64,000 bases of DNA from Prolixibacteraceae bacterium. GTDB taxonomy: Bacteria; Bacteroidota; Bacteroidia; Bacteroidales; Prolixibacteraceae. Position numbers and translations under genes: made by a program. This document shows, piece after piece, positions 62,865-64,000 of this stretch. The notes beneath the pieces are model-generated. The model did not search any database. It had not been told where the DNA came from and saw nothing but the letters and a program-made list of their open reading frames with translations. Each line of letters begins with the position of its first letter. Positions within the stretch are counted from its first letter, which is position 1. The stretch lies in the NCBI GenBank assembly GCA_009773765.1, contig WTWZ01000002.1, positions 158,821-222,820 of the forward strand, given 5' to 3'.

Positions 62865-64000
62865 ATGCCGGAACTTTTTGCACAGGTAATCTTGCCACTT
62901 TCGCTACACGATTCGTACACCTACCGTGTGCCCGAAATACTGCACTCCGAAATAAAACCGGGGCAGCGTGTAATTGTGCAGTTTGGGCAAAAAAAGTTTT
63001 ATGCGGCGCTGGTATTCTCTACCTCAAATTCGAAACCTGAAAATATTGAAATAAAAGATATTCAGCAGATTCTGGATGAAGAGCCGGTTGTGTTTGCCAA
63101 AAATTTTGAACTATGGGAGTGGATTGCAAAATATTATTGTTGCACACTTGGCGACGTTTTTCGTGCTGCCTTACCCACCGGATTAAAACTGGAAAGCAAA
63201 TCGAAAATTTATTCTACCGGTGTTGAAATTGAAGATGAACTACCTGAAAAGGAAGAGCTTATCATCAATCAGGTTGAGCATGAAATTACTTTTTTGGATG
63301 AACTTCAAAAAAGGTTGGGAGCAAAGTTTTCGTATGCCGCACTTAAATCGTTACTGGCTAAAAACCTTATTTTTATTGAGGAAAGAGTTGATGCCAAATA
63401 CAAGCCCAAAACCGACACACTGGTACGTTTTCATCCGTCGGTAAATTCCGAAACTATTATAGAAGCAAAAATCAACAAGCTGAAAAAAGCAAAAAAACAG
63501 GTAGCGCTTCTTTTTCATTTCTGCAATAAAACCAATGCTTTCGACAATAATCTGAATTCTTCAATTTCGAAAAAGGAACTATTTGAAGGCACGAATTTCA
63601 ATGCAACACTTTTAAACGAGTTGTGTAAAAAGGAGATTTTGATTCAGTTTGAAAAACGGGTTTCACGAATTGAACAAGACGAAACAACGCAGGTAGATAT
63701 TAACTTGCTCAATAAACATCAGGAAGAAGCGCTGAAACAAATCAAAACAGCTTTTGATACCAAACAGGTAGCGCTTATTCATGGAATTACGGCCAGTGGT
63801 AAAACCGAAATTTACATTCACCTCATCGATGAAATCATAAAATCAGGAAGACAGGCGCTTTACCTGATTCCCGAAATAGCCTTAACAACTCAAATAATCA
63901 GACGGTTAAAAAATGTTTTTGGCGAAAAGGTGGGAATTTACCATTCAAAACTCAATAGTCAGGAGAGGGTAGAAATCTGGGAGAAAGTGCTTCAGTTTAA
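62865..64000 (+). CDS. priA: Primosomal protein N' (PriA helicase), 3' end cut by window
   Basis: The frame runs from ATG 62865 through the right edge without a stop, giving 378 residues. The N-terminal DNA-binding domain reads MPELFAQVILPLSLHDSYTY and YRVP, followed by PGQRVIVQFGQKKFYAALV. The helicase core begins with the Q-like HQEEALKQIK, Walker A LIHGITASGKTEIYIHLI (about 306) and YLIPEIALTTQI. PriA reloads the replisome at stalled forks. The zinc-binding Cys region and remaining motifs lie beyond the window. Confidence 0.95.
   Translation, partial: MPELFAQVILPLSLHDSYTYRVPEILHSEIKPGQRVIVQFGQKKFYAALVFSTSNSKPENIEIKDIQQILDEEPVVFAKNFELWEWIAKYYCCTLGDVFRAALPTGLKLESKSKIYSTGVEIEDELPEKEELIINQVEHEITFLDELQKRLGAKFSYAALKSLLAKNLIFIEERVDAKYKPKTDTLVRFHPSVNSETIIEAKINKLKKAKKQVALLFHFCNKTNAFDNNLNSSISKKELFEGTNFNATLLNELCKKEILIQFEKRVSRIEQDETTQVDINLLNKHQEEALKQIKTAFDTKQVALIHGITASGKTEIYIHLIDEIIKSGRQALYLIPEIALTTQIIRRLKNVFGEKVGIYHSKLNSQERVEIWEKVLQF

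Overview
The window reads as chromosomal DNA of an anaerobic or facultative member of the Bacteroidota, probably Bacteroidales/Marinilabiliales. The evidence is: several TAnnTTTG-type -7 promoter elements, few Shine-Dalgarno sequences, a type IX secretion gene (porQ), many lipoprotein and SusD-era-style outer-membrane genes, the order ftsH-LUD-cdsA-psd-pssA typical of the phylum, a parE-parC pair, and the hydrogenase maturase HydF. The genus is inference; no rRNA is present.

Layout. 1-2019: 3' part of a cysteate synthase gene, then a PIN-domain gene with a 55-codon partner. 2125-6323: a GH2 beta-galactosidase lipoprotein, a cluster of palindromes with a probable transposase remnant, and a small Cys/Lys-rich exported protein. 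6386-12072: hydF, then a minus-strand run of exported proteins (lipocalin-like, PHP phosphoesterase, sugar isomerase, amidase). 12143-15426: a 5'-nucleotidase split into two genes with its domains in reversed order, then lnt. 15478-16934: two adjacent toxin-antitoxin-like pairs. 17123-22232: yitT, lysS, a DUF433/DUF5615 pair, recJ. 22237-22999: palindromes and a single gene flanked by integron-attC-like sequences. 23012-27706: HAD phosphatase, acyltransferase, two outer-membrane proteins. 27847-40376: core genes hpt-adk-obg-PAP2-mutS-like-parE-parC-aroK-PIF1-like helicase. 40373-48395: Nudix, pyrE, birA, rsfS, ftsH, LUD and the phospholipid genes cdsA-psd-pssA. 48615-53568: an NtrC-like regulator without a DNA-binding domain and a sulfur-relay operon (SQR-like flavoprotein, DUF1641, DsrC/TusE, DsrE) divergent from a Crp/Fnr regulator. 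53570-56182: a decayed mobA gene, a restriction-modification pair and tRNA-His. 56306-64000: a sugar isomerase, an EamA transporter, YkgJ, a RelE-type pair, porQ, cmk, ispH and the 5' part of priA.

How genes work together. cdsA, psd and pssA make phosphatidylserine and phosphatidylethanolamine; lnt, the acyltransferase and (if the pathway is complete elsewhere) the cysteate synthase also feed the envelope. The SQR-like/DUF1641/DsrC/DsrE operon probably handles reduced sulfur under control of the divergent Crp/Fnr protein. Five toxin-antitoxin-like modules and one restriction-modification system mark the accessory patches.

The most interesting points are: the DNA methyltransferase with a fused MerR-type helix-turn-helix and a direct-repeat operator at its own start, next to a restriction gene broken by one base in a homopolymer; the attC-like cassette without an integrase; the sulfur operon; gene relics (mobA, a 15-codon DUF2007-like stub before cdsA, a TPP-enzyme-like stub before the helicase); and a nested palindromic element between ispH and priA. 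All family assignments come from reading motifs, not from database searches.
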